Shown here in pieces: positions 53,210 through 61,598 of a stretch of 64,000 nucleotides of DNA. Every line of letters begins with the position of its first letter. Position 1 is the first letter of the stretch. A program made the translations under genes and the position numbers. This DNA comes from an uncultured Tateyamaria sp. (GTDB taxonomy: Bacteria; Pseudomonadota; Alphaproteobacteria; Rhodobacterales; Rhodobacteraceae), in assembly GCF_947503415.1 (NCBI RefSeq), contig NZ_CANNDS010000001.1:1460501-1524500 (forward strand), read 5' to 3'. The notes below the pieces were generated by a model. It ran no database searches. It saw nothing but the letters and a program-made list of their open reading frames with translations, and was not told the origin of the DNA.

Positions 53210-54496
53210 ATGACCCAAGCCCCCCTGCCGAACCTCGAAGACATGCGCGTGGCCGTGCTCGGGCTGGGCTATGTCGGCCTGCCGCTGGCGGTTGAGTTTG
53301 GCAAGCAGAGGCCCACCATTGGCTTCGACCTGAACGCAGAACGGGTGGCCGGTTTGCAGGCAGGCACCGACAGCACGGGCGAAGTGGATGACCTGAGCGC
53401 CGCCGCGCACCTCACCTACACCACCAACCTGTCCGACATCGCGCACTGCAACGTCTACATCGTTGCCGTTCCCACCCCCATCGACAGCCACCGTCAGCCC
53501 AACCTTGCCCCCTTGCTCGCAGCCTCCCGCACCATAGGTGAGGTGATCAAACGCGGCGACATCGTGATTTTCGAAAGCACGGTCTACCCCGGAGCGACCG
53601 AAGAAGATTGCCTGCCGCTGGTCGAAGCAGTCTCGGGCCTCAGCCTCAACTCCGACTTCTACGCAGGCTACAGCCCCGAGCGGATCAACCCCGGCGACAA
53701 GGACCGCCCGCTGCCCAAAATCACCAAAGTCACCTCCGGCTCCACCCCCGAAGCAGGGCAGGTGATTGATGCGCTCTACGGCACCATCATCACCGCAGGC
53801 ACACATCTCGCGCCGACGATCCGGGTGGCCGAAGCGGCCAAGGTGATTGAGAACACCCAGCGCGACGTGAACATCGCGCTGATCAACGAGTTGTCGATTG
53901 TCTTTTCGCATCTGGGAATCGACACCACCGATGTGCTGGATGCGGCGGCGACCAAATGGAACTTCATCCGCTATACCCCCGGCCTTGTGGGCGGGCACTG
54001 CATCGGGGTGGACCCCTATTACCTGATCGACAAGTCGATCAGCGCAGGCCACATCCCCGACATCATCCGCATGGCGCGCGAGATCAACGACGGCATGGCG
54101 CAGCACGCCGTGTCGCTGCTGGTGAAGGCGATGATCCGGGCGCAGGCGCAAGTGCACGGTGGGCGCGTGCTGATCCTTGGCATCACGTTCAAACAGAACT
54201 GCGCGGACATTCGAAACACCAAAGTGGTGGACATGCTGGGCGAATTGGCCAGCTACGGCATGCAGGCCGACATTCACGATCCGTGGGCGGACGCGGACGA
54301 GGTGATGGCAGAGTATGACGTCGCCCTGACGGACCTGCCCGCCACAGCGGATTACGATGCGGTCATCCTCGCCGTGCCGCACGACACTATCGTGGCCCAA
54401 GGGCCGTCCCACCTGCGCGCGCTGCTCAAGGACAACGGCGTGCTCTTCGACATGAAAGCTGTGTTCGACGCGGCCGACAGTGACCTGCGCCTCTAG
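53210..54496 (+). CDS. Nucleotide sugar dehydrogenase (UDP-GalNAc/ManNAc dehydrogenase type)
   Basis: 428 residues. VAVLGLGYVGLPLAVEFGKQ, VPTPIDSHRQPNLAPLL, ESTVYPGATEEDCLP, GYSPERINPGDK, and the catalytic Cys in LVGGHCIGVDPYYLIDKS; C-terminal GITFKQNCADIRNTKVVDML. The PYYL and Q-x-NCAD features match the TviB/WbpA group making UDP-N-acetylgalactosaminuronate rather than UDP-glucose dehydrogenase. No other polysaccharide gene is adjacent. Its stop overlaps the convergent amine oxidase stop. Confidence 0.92.
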   Translation: MTQAPLPNLEDMRVAVLGLGYVGLPLAVEFGKQRPTIGFDLNAERVAGLQAGTDSTGEVDDLSAAAHLTYTTNLSDIAHCNVYIVAVPTPIDSHRQPNLAPLLAASRTIGEVIKRGDIVIFESTVYPGATEEDCLPLVEAVSGLSLNSDFYAGYSPERINPGDKDRPLPKITKVTSGSTPEAGQVIDALYGTIITAGTHLAPTIRVAEAAKVIENTQRDVNIALINELSIVFSHLGIDTTDVLDAAATKWNFIRYTPGLVGGHCIGVDPYYLIDKSISAGHIPDIIRMAREINDGMAQHAVSLLVKAMIRAQAQVHGGRVLILGITFKQNCADIRNTKVVDMLGELASYGMQADIHDPWADADEVMAEYDVALTDLPATADYDAVILAVPHDTIVAQGPSHLRALLKDNGVLFDMKAVFDAADSDLRL

Positions 54497-55545
54497 CTGA
54501 CCAATGCCGCCCCGGCCAGTGCCGCAGCCCGTTCGCCCGACACAATGGCCCCTTCGATCAAGCCGCCACTTTCCTGCGACACCTCAGCCCCGGCAAAGAA
54601 AAAGCGCTGCGCCACAGGCTGAGACAACGCAGGCGCGCCATAGGGTGGATGACCATGGGACGGTGTTCGGTCCGCAGGCGTGGCAGTGAACGGCTCTGCC
54701 GCCCAATCCATGATCTCGAACCGCACCGGGTGCGCAGCCTCGGCCCCAAACAGCCGCACCAATTGCGCCAGCGATGCCGCGCGCAACGCGTCCGCATCCT
54801 GCCGTCCTTCAAACGGGACCCCGACAAACCCAAAAAGGCCGAACACCTTGGTATCTGGATCGGACTGGTCCGCAATCTCGACCAGCGGGCCAACATGGCT
54901 GACCGCACCGCCAGACAACCCGGCCTCGCGCCAAAAGGGGCGGTCATAAAGGGCGATGACCTTGGCATGCGCCGCCATCCATGTGGGCCAGCGGGTCAGA
55001 TCGCGGGCCACCTCGGGAGTCCAGCCGGGGGCCATGGTCCACGTTGCTGCAATGGGTCCGGGCACGGCACAGACCACCACATCGGCATCCCAGGTCCGGC
55101 TGCGGGTTTTCACTGTTGGGCGGTCCGCAAGGTCCACGGCACACACCACCTCTTCAAAGTGAATGGCGCCATCGGGCAGCGCCTCAACCAAACGACGTGC
55201 CAGCGCCTGCACACCACCGCGAATGCGCGCCGCATCGCCATAGCGCCGTGGAAACGCGCCGCGCTGGGTCTGGGTCGCGGTTTCATAGATGAAATCGCCG
55301 TCTTCGTACTGGGGTAGCGTGTGTAATCCTACCTCTCGCAGCACCGCGACAACACGCGGCTGATAGGCGGGCCAAATCCAAGCTGGACCCAGATCAATGC
55401 CACCAGCCGCCACGGGCAGACTGAACGCGCGCCCGCCAACCCGGTCTCGCGCTTCCAGAACCGTGACCTCGTGCCCGGCCTGATGCAGGCGCAGCGCAGC
55501 CGTCAGACCGGCAAGACCTGCACCAAGAACGAGCGCATGGCTCAC
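54493..55545 (-). CDS. FAD-dependent amine oxidase family protein
   Basis: 350 residues. N-terminal FAD site HALVLGAGLAGLTAALRLHQAGHEVTVLEARDRVGGRA, DLGPAWIWP, a GGVQALARRLVEALP block and a C-terminal FAD segment RFFFAGAEVSQESGGLIEGAIVSGERAA. Short for a monoamine oxidase; the substrate domain is reduced. Substrate could be an amine or another CH-NH/CH-OH compound. The start overlaps the cupin stop (ATGA), so both form an operon behind a candidate TetR-type operator. Confidence 0.88.
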   Translation of the reverse strand: MSHALVLGAGLAGLTAALRLHQAGHEVTVLEARDRVGGRAFSLPVAAGGIDLGPAWIWPAYQPRVVAVLREVGLHTLPQYEDGDFIYETATQTQRGAFPRRYGDAARIRGGVQALARRLVEALPDGAIHFEEVVCAVDLADRPTVKTRSRTWDADVVVCAVPGPIAATWTMAPGWTPEVARDLTRWPTWMAAHAKVIALYDRPFWREAGLSGGAVSHVGPLVEIADQSDPDTKVFGLFGFVGVPFEGRQDADALRAASLAQLVRLFGAEAAHPVRFEIMDWAAEPFTATPADRTPSHGHPPYGAPALSQPVAQRFFFAGAEVSQESGGLIEGAIVSGERAAALAGAALVS

Positions 55546-56213
55546 TTATCGACCATCTGCCGAAGATGACCGGTCTTGACCCAAAGCCGGGCACCATTCG
55601 GGCCAGCCGTCAATGTGGATGCGCTGCCGGGTGGCACGCGCAGCCAATCACGCGGACCCAAAGTGGTATCACCGTCATCGATGGACCCGTCCAAGACCAA
55701 CGCCTCGGCTCCGCCCTCTGCGGCAAATGTCTGTGTGACGTCCGCATCCCATACCTCAAGCGCGACATGCTCGTGCGCATCCTCGAACAGCGTCGCCACA
55801 GCAACTCCCTCACGTGCCGCATCCCGGCTGGTCTCAACACTGTTCATATCAATACGCACATGCTGCCGGTCGTCGGGATCGAACTGCCACAGCTTCACAA
55901 AGATCGTGGCACCTGGTTTCGAACTTGGCGTGTGCCGCGAGGTTGGCGGGTTGCGGACATAGGTGCCAACGGGGAAATCGCCATCCTCATCCTGAAATAC
56001 ACCTTCGAGGACGATGTATTCCTCACCGCCATCATGGGTGTGCGGGGCAAAGGCACTGCCGGGGGCAAAACGCACAATTGTGGTGGCACGTGCCACCTCA
56101 TCCCCGATCCGGTCGAGCATCTTGCGCTCCACCCCGGCCGAAGGAGAGGCCCGCCACGGGTTGTCGTCATTCAAGACGCGCACGGTCTGGGTGAAATCCG
56201 CATTCAGTTCCAT
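55542..56213 (-). CDS. ChrR-like double-cupin protein
   Basis: 223 residues. The first cupin has a metal site, FAPHTHDGGEEYIVLEGVFQDEDGDFPVGTYVRNPPTSRHTP (H-x-H...E...H), as in ChrR/anti-ECFsigma cupins; the second (ALEVWDADVTQTFAAEGGAEALVLDGSIDDGDT) lacks clear ligands. The N-terminal zinc-binding anti-sigma domain of ChrR is missing, so it is a stand-alone sensor or enzyme. First gene of the pair with the amine oxidase. Confidence 0.85.
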   Translation of the reverse strand: MELNADFTQTVRVLNDDNPWRASPSAGVERKMLDRIGDEVARATTIVRFAPGSAFAPHTHDGGEEYIVLEGVFQDEDGDFPVGTYVRNPPTSRHTPSSKPGATIFVKLWQFDPDDRQHVRIDMNSVETSRDAAREGVAVATLFEDAHEHVALEVWDADVTQTFAAEGGAEALVLDGSIDDGDTTLGPRDWLRVPPGSASTLTAGPNGARLWVKTGHLRQMVDK

Positions 56214-56232
56214 CTGAGGGCCTCCAATCGCA

Positions 56233-56250
56233 CTACCTTCCTAAAGGTAG
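56233..56250. promoter_or_regulatory. Candidate TetR operator CTACCTT-N4-AAGGTAG
   Basis: Perfect 7-bp inverted repeat with a 4-base centre (CCTA), 19 bases upstream of the cupin start and 91 bases upstream of tetR. Position suits control of the cupin-amine oxidase operon and of tetR itself. Confidence 0.6.
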
Positions 56251-56341
56251 GGAAATACGTTGAAGGCGCAAGAGTACAGACCTATATTTCTTTATTAGCC
56301 ACTCATAGCGTTGTGAACGCGACTGACCCAAGAGTAGAGAT

Positions 56342-56902
56342 ATGGACACCAGAACACACTTACTGGATCAAGCAGAAGGGTTTGCACGGCAGCGTGGCTT
56401 TGACGGGTTCAGCTTTGCGGACCTCGCCGAGGGTGCGGGCATCCGAAAGCCGTCCGTCCATTACCATTTCCCTGCCAAGGCCGATCTGTCTTTGGCCCTG
56501 ATCGACCGATATCGCTCTGTGTTCCTCGACAAACTGCACGGCATTGCCGACGCAGAAACCACCGGCGGTGCGCGATTGCTGCGCTTTCTCAACCTGTATC
56601 GGGAGGCGTCGGAGGGTGGGCGCAGCCTTTGCCTGTGTGTTGCCTTGTCCGTCACGCAATCGGCGCTGCCAAAGGACGGTACGGCAACGCTGGCCGCCTT
56701 CCACCGGGACGTTGTCGCGTGGCTCGAAGCGGCCTTTCGGTTGGGCAAGTCGGATGGCAGCATTCGCCAGGTCACCGACCCCAAAGCCGAGGCACAGGCG
56801 GCCATGGCGCAGGTTGAAGGGGCGCAGATCATGGCACGGGCCGCGCAAGACATTGCCCGGTTCGAGGCGGGGATTGCCACTCTGGTCGGCAGGACCACGT
56901 AG
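56342..56902 (+). CDS. TetR/AcrR family regulator
   Basis: 186 residues. N-terminal helix-turn-helix (HLLDQAEGFARQRGFDGFSFADLAEGAGIRKPSVHYHFPAKADLSLALIDRY), C-terminal helical ligand domain. Divergent from the cupin gene and 84 bases ahead of the Rieske-GltB gene on the same strand, so it may control either side; the operator-like repeat lies on the cupin side. Ligand unknown. Confidence 0.92.
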   Translation: MDTRTHLLDQAEGFARQRGFDGFSFADLAEGAGIRKPSVHYHFPAKADLSLALIDRYRSVFLDKLHGIADAETTGGARLLRFLNLYREASEGGRSLCLCVALSVTQSALPKDGTATLAAFHRDVVAWLEAAFRLGKSDGSIRQVTDPKAEAQAAMAQVEGAQIMARAAQDIARFEAGIATLVGRTT

Positions 56903-56986
56903 GCCAAACCAATCTTCCAAAAATGTGATATGCTTCCGATACCGTTGTGTGTCAATTTGATCTGACAGACGACAGTGGAAGACCGA

Positions 56987-58597
56987 ATGCAAAAAGAAGT
57001 AGTGGCGCAGCTTTCAAAGCTGCCCGACCGAAGCCCCGCCTATGCCATCGTCGGGGAGGTCGATCTTGTTGTCGTGCGCTTCGACGATGATGTGTCCGTG
57101 TTCTATGGCCGCTGCCTGCACCGCGGCGCGCTGATGTCGGACGGGTTTGTGCGTGGCAATAACTTGATATGCGGCTTGCATGACTGGGACTATCGTCTGG
57201 ACAGCGGGGTCAGTGAATACGCCAATGATGAGGCCCTGCCAAAGTTCAAATCATGGGTCGAGGGCGACGATATCTGCGTCGATGCAACTGAAATCAACGC
57301 GTGGGGCCATGCCAATCCGCAACCCTTCAATCGCGATGCCTATCTCGGGCTCTATGCCGACACGTCCCACGGCACGGACGAAGAACCCTATGCCGGGCTG
57401 ATCCAGCAATATGCGCGCGACGGGCTGTCCAAAACCGGCCACCACGGCGTTGTGGACGCAATGGGCGTGCCGCGGGTTCAGCTGCCCGACTGGGATGATA
57501 TCCAGTTGATCACGGCGCAATTGCACAAACCGCCATTGCTTGAGGACGAGGCGGTTGGCACCGGCGTCGTCATTGGCCCCAACGCGCAGAAGCCACTGCA
57601 CCTCGATATCCCCCTGTTCGTGTCCGACATGTCCTATGGCGCACTGTCGGAGCCTGCCAAACTGGCGCTGGCCCGTGGCGCGCAACTCTCGGGCACCGGC
57701 ATTTGCTCGGGCGAGGGCGGTATGCTGCCTGAAGAGCAGAAGGCCAATTCAAAGTATTTCTACGAACTGGCCTCTGCCCGGTTCGGTTTCGCCTGGGAGA
57801 AGGTGCAGAAATGCCAGGCCTTCCATTTCAAAGGCGGCCAAGGGGCCAAGACGGGCACCGGCGGGCACTTGCCCGGCCACAAGGTCAATTCAAAGATCGC
57901 CGAGGTCCGCCATCTGGACGAGGGCGAAGATGCGATTTCTCCGGCCCGCTTTCCCGAATGGACCGACCCCGCGCAAATCAAGGATTTCGCGGACGAGGTG
58001 CGGGACCGCACCGGCGGCATCCCCATCGGCTACAAGCTGTCTGCGCAACATATCGAAAAGGATATCGACGCGGCCCTGAAGGTGGGCGTGGACTACATCA
58101 TCCTTGATGGTCGTGGCGGCGGAACGGGCGCGGCCCCCATCATCTTCCGTGACAATATCAGCGTGCCGACGATCCCTGCGCTGGCCCGGGCGCGCGCGCA
58201 TCTGGACCGGCTCGAACGGCACGACGTCAGCCTTGTCATCACGGGCGGCCTGCGCAAACCGGCGGACTTCATCAAGGCATTGGCGCTGGGCGCGGATGCC
58301 GTGGCACTGTCAAATTCGGCCATGCAGGCCATCGGCTGCATCGCCATGCGCGCCTGCCACACCAACAATTGCCCTGTCGGCATCGCCAGCCAGAAACCGC
58401 ATCTGGTCAACCGGTTGGTCATCGAAAAATCCGCCCGGCAACTGGCCAACTTCTTTGACGCGAGCACCGAACTGATGCAGGTCATGGCCCGCGCCTGCGG
58501 CCATGATCACCTGTCGAAATTCAACATCGATGACCTGACCACATGGAAAAAGGACATGTCCGATATCTCGGGCGTGCCGTTTGGAGGAGTAGCATGA
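56987..58597 (+). CDS. Rieske-glutamate synthase (GltB-type FMN/3Fe-4S) fusion protein
   Basis: 536 residues from ATG 56987 (a GTG at 56975 would add four). N-terminal Rieske domain (about 10-100) with C43-L-H45 and C62-G-L-H65 as [2Fe-2S] ligands. From about 185 it is the glutamate synthase FMN domain: DMSYGALSEPAKLALARGA, CSGEGGMLPEE, KGGQGAKTGTGGHLPGHKV, DGRGGGTGAAPI, GGLRKPADFIKALALGADAV, and 3Fe-4S cysteines C451, C457, C462 in the C-x5-C-x4-C pattern of GltB. There is no glutaminase domain. Likely an iron-sulfur flavoenzyme receiving electrons through its own Rieske domain. Substrate unknown. It is coupled by ATGA to a second Rieske fusion. Confidence 0.9.
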   Translation: MQKEVVAQLSKLPDRSPAYAIVGEVDLVVVRFDDDVSVFYGRCLHRGALMSDGFVRGNNLICGLHDWDYRLDSGVSEYANDEALPKFKSWVEGDDICVDATEINAWGHANPQPFNRDAYLGLYADTSHGTDEEPYAGLIQQYARDGLSKTGHHGVVDAMGVPRVQLPDWDDIQLITAQLHKPPLLEDEAVGTGVVIGPNAQKPLHLDIPLFVSDMSYGALSEPAKLALARGAQLSGTGICSGEGGMLPEEQKANSKYFYELASARFGFAWEKVQKCQAFHFKGGQGAKTGTGGHLPGHKVNSKIAEVRHLDEGEDAISPARFPEWTDPAQIKDFADEVRDRTGGIPIGYKLSAQHIEKDIDAALKVGVDYIILDGRGGGTGAAPIIFRDNISVPTIPALARARAHLDRLERHDVSLVITGGLRKPADFIKALALGADAVALSNSAMQAIGCIAMRACHTNNCPVGIASQKPHLVNRLVIEKSARQLANFFDASTELMQVMARACGHDHLSKFNIDDLTTWKKDMSDISGVPFGGVA

Positions 58598-60567
58598 CCG
58601 AAACGCTCGATTGGATCCGTGTGGGACAAACCGGCGACTTGCCAGAGGGGCGGGTCAAGACCGTGACAGCCCGCACCGTGTCGATATGCCTGTCGCATTT
58701 CGATGGGCAATGGGCCGCGATGGACAACCATTGCCCGCACCAGCGGGGCCCCTTGGGCGAAGGGTCGATCGAGAAGGGCGAAGATGACAAGTGCTGGATC
58801 CGCTGCCCGTGGCATGGCTGGGATTTTGACCCGCTGACCGGTGCCCCTCCCGGTGGGCATGAGGATACAGGCCAGAAAATCTATCCGCTCAAGATCGAGG
58901 ATGACGAGATCTTCGTGGGGCTCGAACCCGAGCCGCCGCATGAACGCACTGTCAGTGACCAGATGGCCGAAAGCATGGTCAACTGGGGGCTGAAGCACGT
59001 GTTCGGCATGGTCGGCCACTCGAACCTTGGCCTTGCCGATGCGATCCGCATGCGGGTCGAAGCGGGCGAGATGAAATATGTGGGCATCCGGCACGAAGGG
59101 GCGGCTGCCTTTGCGGCGTCCGCCTATGGCAAGTTGACGGGTCACCCTGCCGCCTGCCTCACCATCGCGGGCCCCGGCGCGACGAACCTGCTCACAGGCC
59201 TTTGGGACGCCAAGGTGGACCGCGCGCCGGTCCTTGCGCTGACCGGTCAAGTCCAAACGCAGGTCTTTGGCCCCGGCGCGTTTCAGGACATCGACCTTGC
59301 CAGCGCGTTCGACGCGGTCAGCAAGTTCAGTCAGACGGTTCTCAGCACGTCCAAACACTCGGAGCTTGTGTCACTCGCCATGAAAAACGCGGTGGTGCAG
59401 CAGGACGTCGCACACCTGATCTTCCCGGATGACATGCAGACCAACCCGTCCGACGCACCTGCCTCGCAACCGGACGGCCGCATGGGCCGCGTCGCCATCA
59501 AACCTACGGACGAAGACGTTGCCGACGCACTCGACATGCTGACCAAGGCCAAGCGCCCGATCTTCGTGATCGGCTTCGGCGCGTGGGAGCATATGGAGGC
59601 GATCACGGCGCTGGCCGAAACCCTCGGCGCACCGGTGCTGACGACGTTCAAGGGCAAAGGGCTGCTGGCTGACAGCCACCCCAATGCAGCGGGCGTCCTG
59701 GGCCGTTCCGGCACGCCGATCGCATCGTGGTTCATGAACGAAGCGGACCTGATCCTGACCCTTGGCACGTCGTTCTCGAACCACACGGGTATCGAGCCGT
59801 CAAAACCCATCATCCAGGTCGATTTTGAACGGATGCAGCTTGGCAAATTCCACCCCGTTGACCTGCCCATCTGGTCCGAGATCGGTGCCTTTTGCGATGC
59901 GATCACACCCGGTCTGTCGCGGCCTGCCGACGCCGCCGACCAGATCACCGAACTGGCCGAGCGTTGGGACATCTGGCGCAAGGAAAAGCGGTCCCGGATG
60001 GAGGAAGAAACCGAAAAGGGTATCCACGCCTTCGCCATCTTCGACGCGCTCAGCCGCGTGGCGCCAGAGGACGCGATCATCGCGGTCGACGTGGGCAACA
60101 ACACCTATTCCTTTGGCCGCTATTTCGAAACCAAGGGCCAGCGTGTGCTGATGTCCGGCTATCTCGGCTCCATCGGCTTTGGCTTTCCGGCGGCCATGGG
60201 CGCATGGGCGGCGACGCAGGATTTCGAGTGGCTGAAAGGGCGCAAGATCATCTCGATCTCGGGCGATGGCGGCTTTGGCCAATACGCGATGGAACTGACG
60301 ACAGCCGTGAAATACGGCATGGATATCACCCACGTGCTGCTCCACAACGGCGAGCTGGGCAAGATCACCAAGGAACAGAAATCCGGCGAATGGCCTGTGT
60401 GGGAAACATCTTTGCACAATCCGTCCTTTGCGGCCTTTGCCAAGATCTGCGGCGCGCACGGCGAAAAGGTGGTGTCGTCCGACGCCATCCAAGCCGCCTT
60501 GCAAAAAGCGTTGGATGTGGATGGCCCCGCGCTGGTCGAGATTATGACGGACGCTGAGCTGGTTTGA
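58594..60567 (+). CDS. Rieske-thiamine diphosphate enzyme fusion (acetolactate synthase/pyruvate oxidase-like)
   Basis: 657 residues from ATG 58594, GGAGGAG just upstream. The Rieske domain (about 5-110) has C47-P-H49 and C71-PW-H74. A full ThDP-enzyme follows: PYR domain with catalytic Glu168 (GIRHEGAAAFAASAYGKLTG), central Rossmann domain (IFVIGFGAWEHMEAITALAETLGAPVLTTFKGKGLL), and PP domain with SGDGGFGQYAMELTTAVKYG...LLHNGELGKI (GDG-x25-30-N ThDP/Mg motif, from about residue 556). Probably decarboxylates a 2-keto acid and passes electrons via the Rieske cluster. Partner of the preceding gene. A GTAAGGCG-type hairpin follows its stop. Confidence 0.9.
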   Translation: MTETLDWIRVGQTGDLPEGRVKTVTARTVSICLSHFDGQWAAMDNHCPHQRGPLGEGSIEKGEDDKCWIRCPWHGWDFDPLTGAPPGGHEDTGQKIYPLKIEDDEIFVGLEPEPPHERTVSDQMAESMVNWGLKHVFGMVGHSNLGLADAIRMRVEAGEMKYVGIRHEGAAAFAASAYGKLTGHPAACLTIAGPGATNLLTGLWDAKVDRAPVLALTGQVQTQVFGPGAFQDIDLASAFDAVSKFSQTVLSTSKHSELVSLAMKNAVVQQDVAHLIFPDDMQTNPSDAPASQPDGRMGRVAIKPTDEDVADALDMLTKAKRPIFVIGFGAWEHMEAITALAETLGAPVLTTFKGKGLLADSHPNAAGVLGRSGTPIASWFMNEADLILTLGTSFSNHTGIEPSKPIIQVDFERMQLGKFHPVDLPIWSEIGAFCDAITPGLSRPADAADQITELAERWDIWRKEKRSRMEEETEKGIHAFAIFDALSRVAPEDAIIAVDVGNNTYSFGRYFETKGQRVLMSGYLGSIGFGFPAAMGAWAATQDFEWLKGRKIISISGDGGFGQYAMELTTAVKYGMDITHVLLHNGELGKITKEQKSGEWPVWETSLHNPSFAAFAKICGAHGEKVVSSDAIQAALQKALDVDGPALVEIMTDAELV

Positions 60568-60598
60568 CGTGCGGGGCGCACCGATAGGTGCGCCTTAC
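60568..60598 (+). repeat. GTAAGGCG-type intergenic hairpin repeat, copy 3
   Basis: Starts one base after the stop codon, as copy 1 does. CGTGCGG flank, stem GGCGCACC (60575-60582)/GGTGCGCC (60587-60594), loop GATA, then TTAC. Stem bases differ from copies 1 and 2 but always pair. Confidence 0.75.
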
Positions 60599-60823
60599 GA
60601 GGTCAGGCAGAGGTGTCCTTCGCCCCCATTAATCATTTGTGAACAATGAGCCGCGAACGGTGCGTTAACCCATCAAAATGTGCTGTTTCTGCGCTGCGGC
60701 GGTGTACGGGGGGTGCACAGGGGGTGCACGCCCGGTGCACCGGCCATCCCCCTTGTTTTCATGGCGTTAACGCAATTACGCTGCGGTGCGGCTGTATGCC
60801 GGCCTTAAACCGTTGCGCGTACG
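60599..60823. other. Intergenic region between convergent Rieske operon and pxpA
   Basis: About 225 bases with no convincing gene. It contains two GTTAAC sites (60664, 60768) and the four phased GGTGYAC boxes. A reading frame across it (60646-60975) is Cys/Arg-rich, overlaps pxpA antisense and is rejected. Confidence 0.6.
60701..60740. repeat. Four GGTGYAC boxes phased at exactly 11 bases
   Basis: GGTGTAC at 60701, then GGTGCAC at 60712, 60723 and 60734. The 11-base period puts each box on the same face of the helix. GTGCAC is itself palindromic. Possible protein-binding array or small iteron set. Confidence 0.75.
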
Positions 60824-61597
60824 CTACCCGGTCCGCCCATCAAAGGCGCGCACGGCAATCCCCTCGGCTTCCAAAGTCCGGCGGACAGAGGCTGCAATTT
60901 CCACTGCTTCCGGCGTATCCCCGTGGCAGCAAATTGTGTCGACTGGTGTCTCGATCCGCGTGCCGCTGTCGGTGATGATGGCCTGCGCCTTCACCATCTC
61001 GACCATCCTTTTCCCTGCAATTTCAGCATCATGGATAATGGCCCCGGGCTTTCGCCGATCCACGAGGGTGGCGTCATCATTGTAAGCGCGATCCGCAAAT
61101 ATCTCGCAGGCGAACTTCGCGCCAATGGTCCGTGCGGCGCGTTCCTGCGCCGTCGCCGCCAGCACCATGATGATGGCATCGGGATGCGCCGACAGGGCCG
61201 CTTCGTAGCACCCGCGCGCCATGTCCTCGTCTTCGGACGTCATGTTCCCAAGCGCGCCGTGCAGTTTGATATGTCGCACCGTGGCCCCCAGCGCATTGGC
61301 CATGCCCAGCGTAGCCCCCACTTGGCATCGGATTGAATTTTGAAGTGATTTCAAAGGCATATCAATGCGTCGTCGCCCGAAGCCCTGGATGTCCGCAAAG
61401 CCCGGATGCGATCCGATCCCAACGCCTTTCTGCAGCGCGATGCCCATGGTCGTCGCCATCACATCGGGGTCGCCCGCGTGCGCGCCACAGGCGATGTTGG
61501 CCGACGTCACCGTCTCCAACAGCGCCGCGTCATCACCCATGTTCCAGGGGCCAAAGCTCTCGCCCATATCGGCGTTCAGATCGACTTGCATGGTCAT
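60824..61597 (-). CDS. pxpA: 5-oxoprolinase subunit A (LamB/YcsF family)
   Basis: 257 residues from ATG 61595-61597 (MTMQVDLNADMGESFGPWNMGDDAALLETVTSANIACGAHAGDP), the classical LamB/YcsF opening; QGFGRRRIDMP, HIKLHGALGNMT and CCHGDTPEAV complete it. Acts with PxpB and PxpC to open 5-oxoproline to glutamate at the cost of ATP. One base after the pxpC stop; an in-frame ATG at 61591 is a possible alternative start. Confidence 0.95.
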   Translation of the reverse strand: MTMQVDLNADMGESFGPWNMGDDAALLETVTSANIACGAHAGDPDVMATTMGIALQKGVGIGSHPGFADIQGFGRRRIDMPLKSLQNSIRCQVGATLGMANALGATVRHIKLHGALGNMTSEDEDMARGCYEAALSAHPDAIIMVLAATAQERAARTIGAKFACEIFADRAYNDDATLVDRRKPGAIIHDAEIAGKRMVEMVKAQAIITDSGTRIETPVDTICCHGDTPEAVEIAASVRRTLEAEGIAVRAFDGRTG

Positions 61598-61598
61598 T

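Noticed and set aside
56948-56973. TGTCA...TGACA repeat before the Rieske-GltB gene as a second TetR operator
   Set aside because: Five-base arms only, and no similarity to the CTACCTT-N4-AAGGTAG repeat.
60701-60740. CRISPR array
   Set aside because: Repeat unit is only 7 bases with 4-base gaps; no spacers and no cas genes.
60646-60975. 109-residue plus-strand frame after the Rieske operon
   Set aside because: Cys/Arg-rich, overlaps pxpA antisense, and spans the GGTGYAC repeat array.
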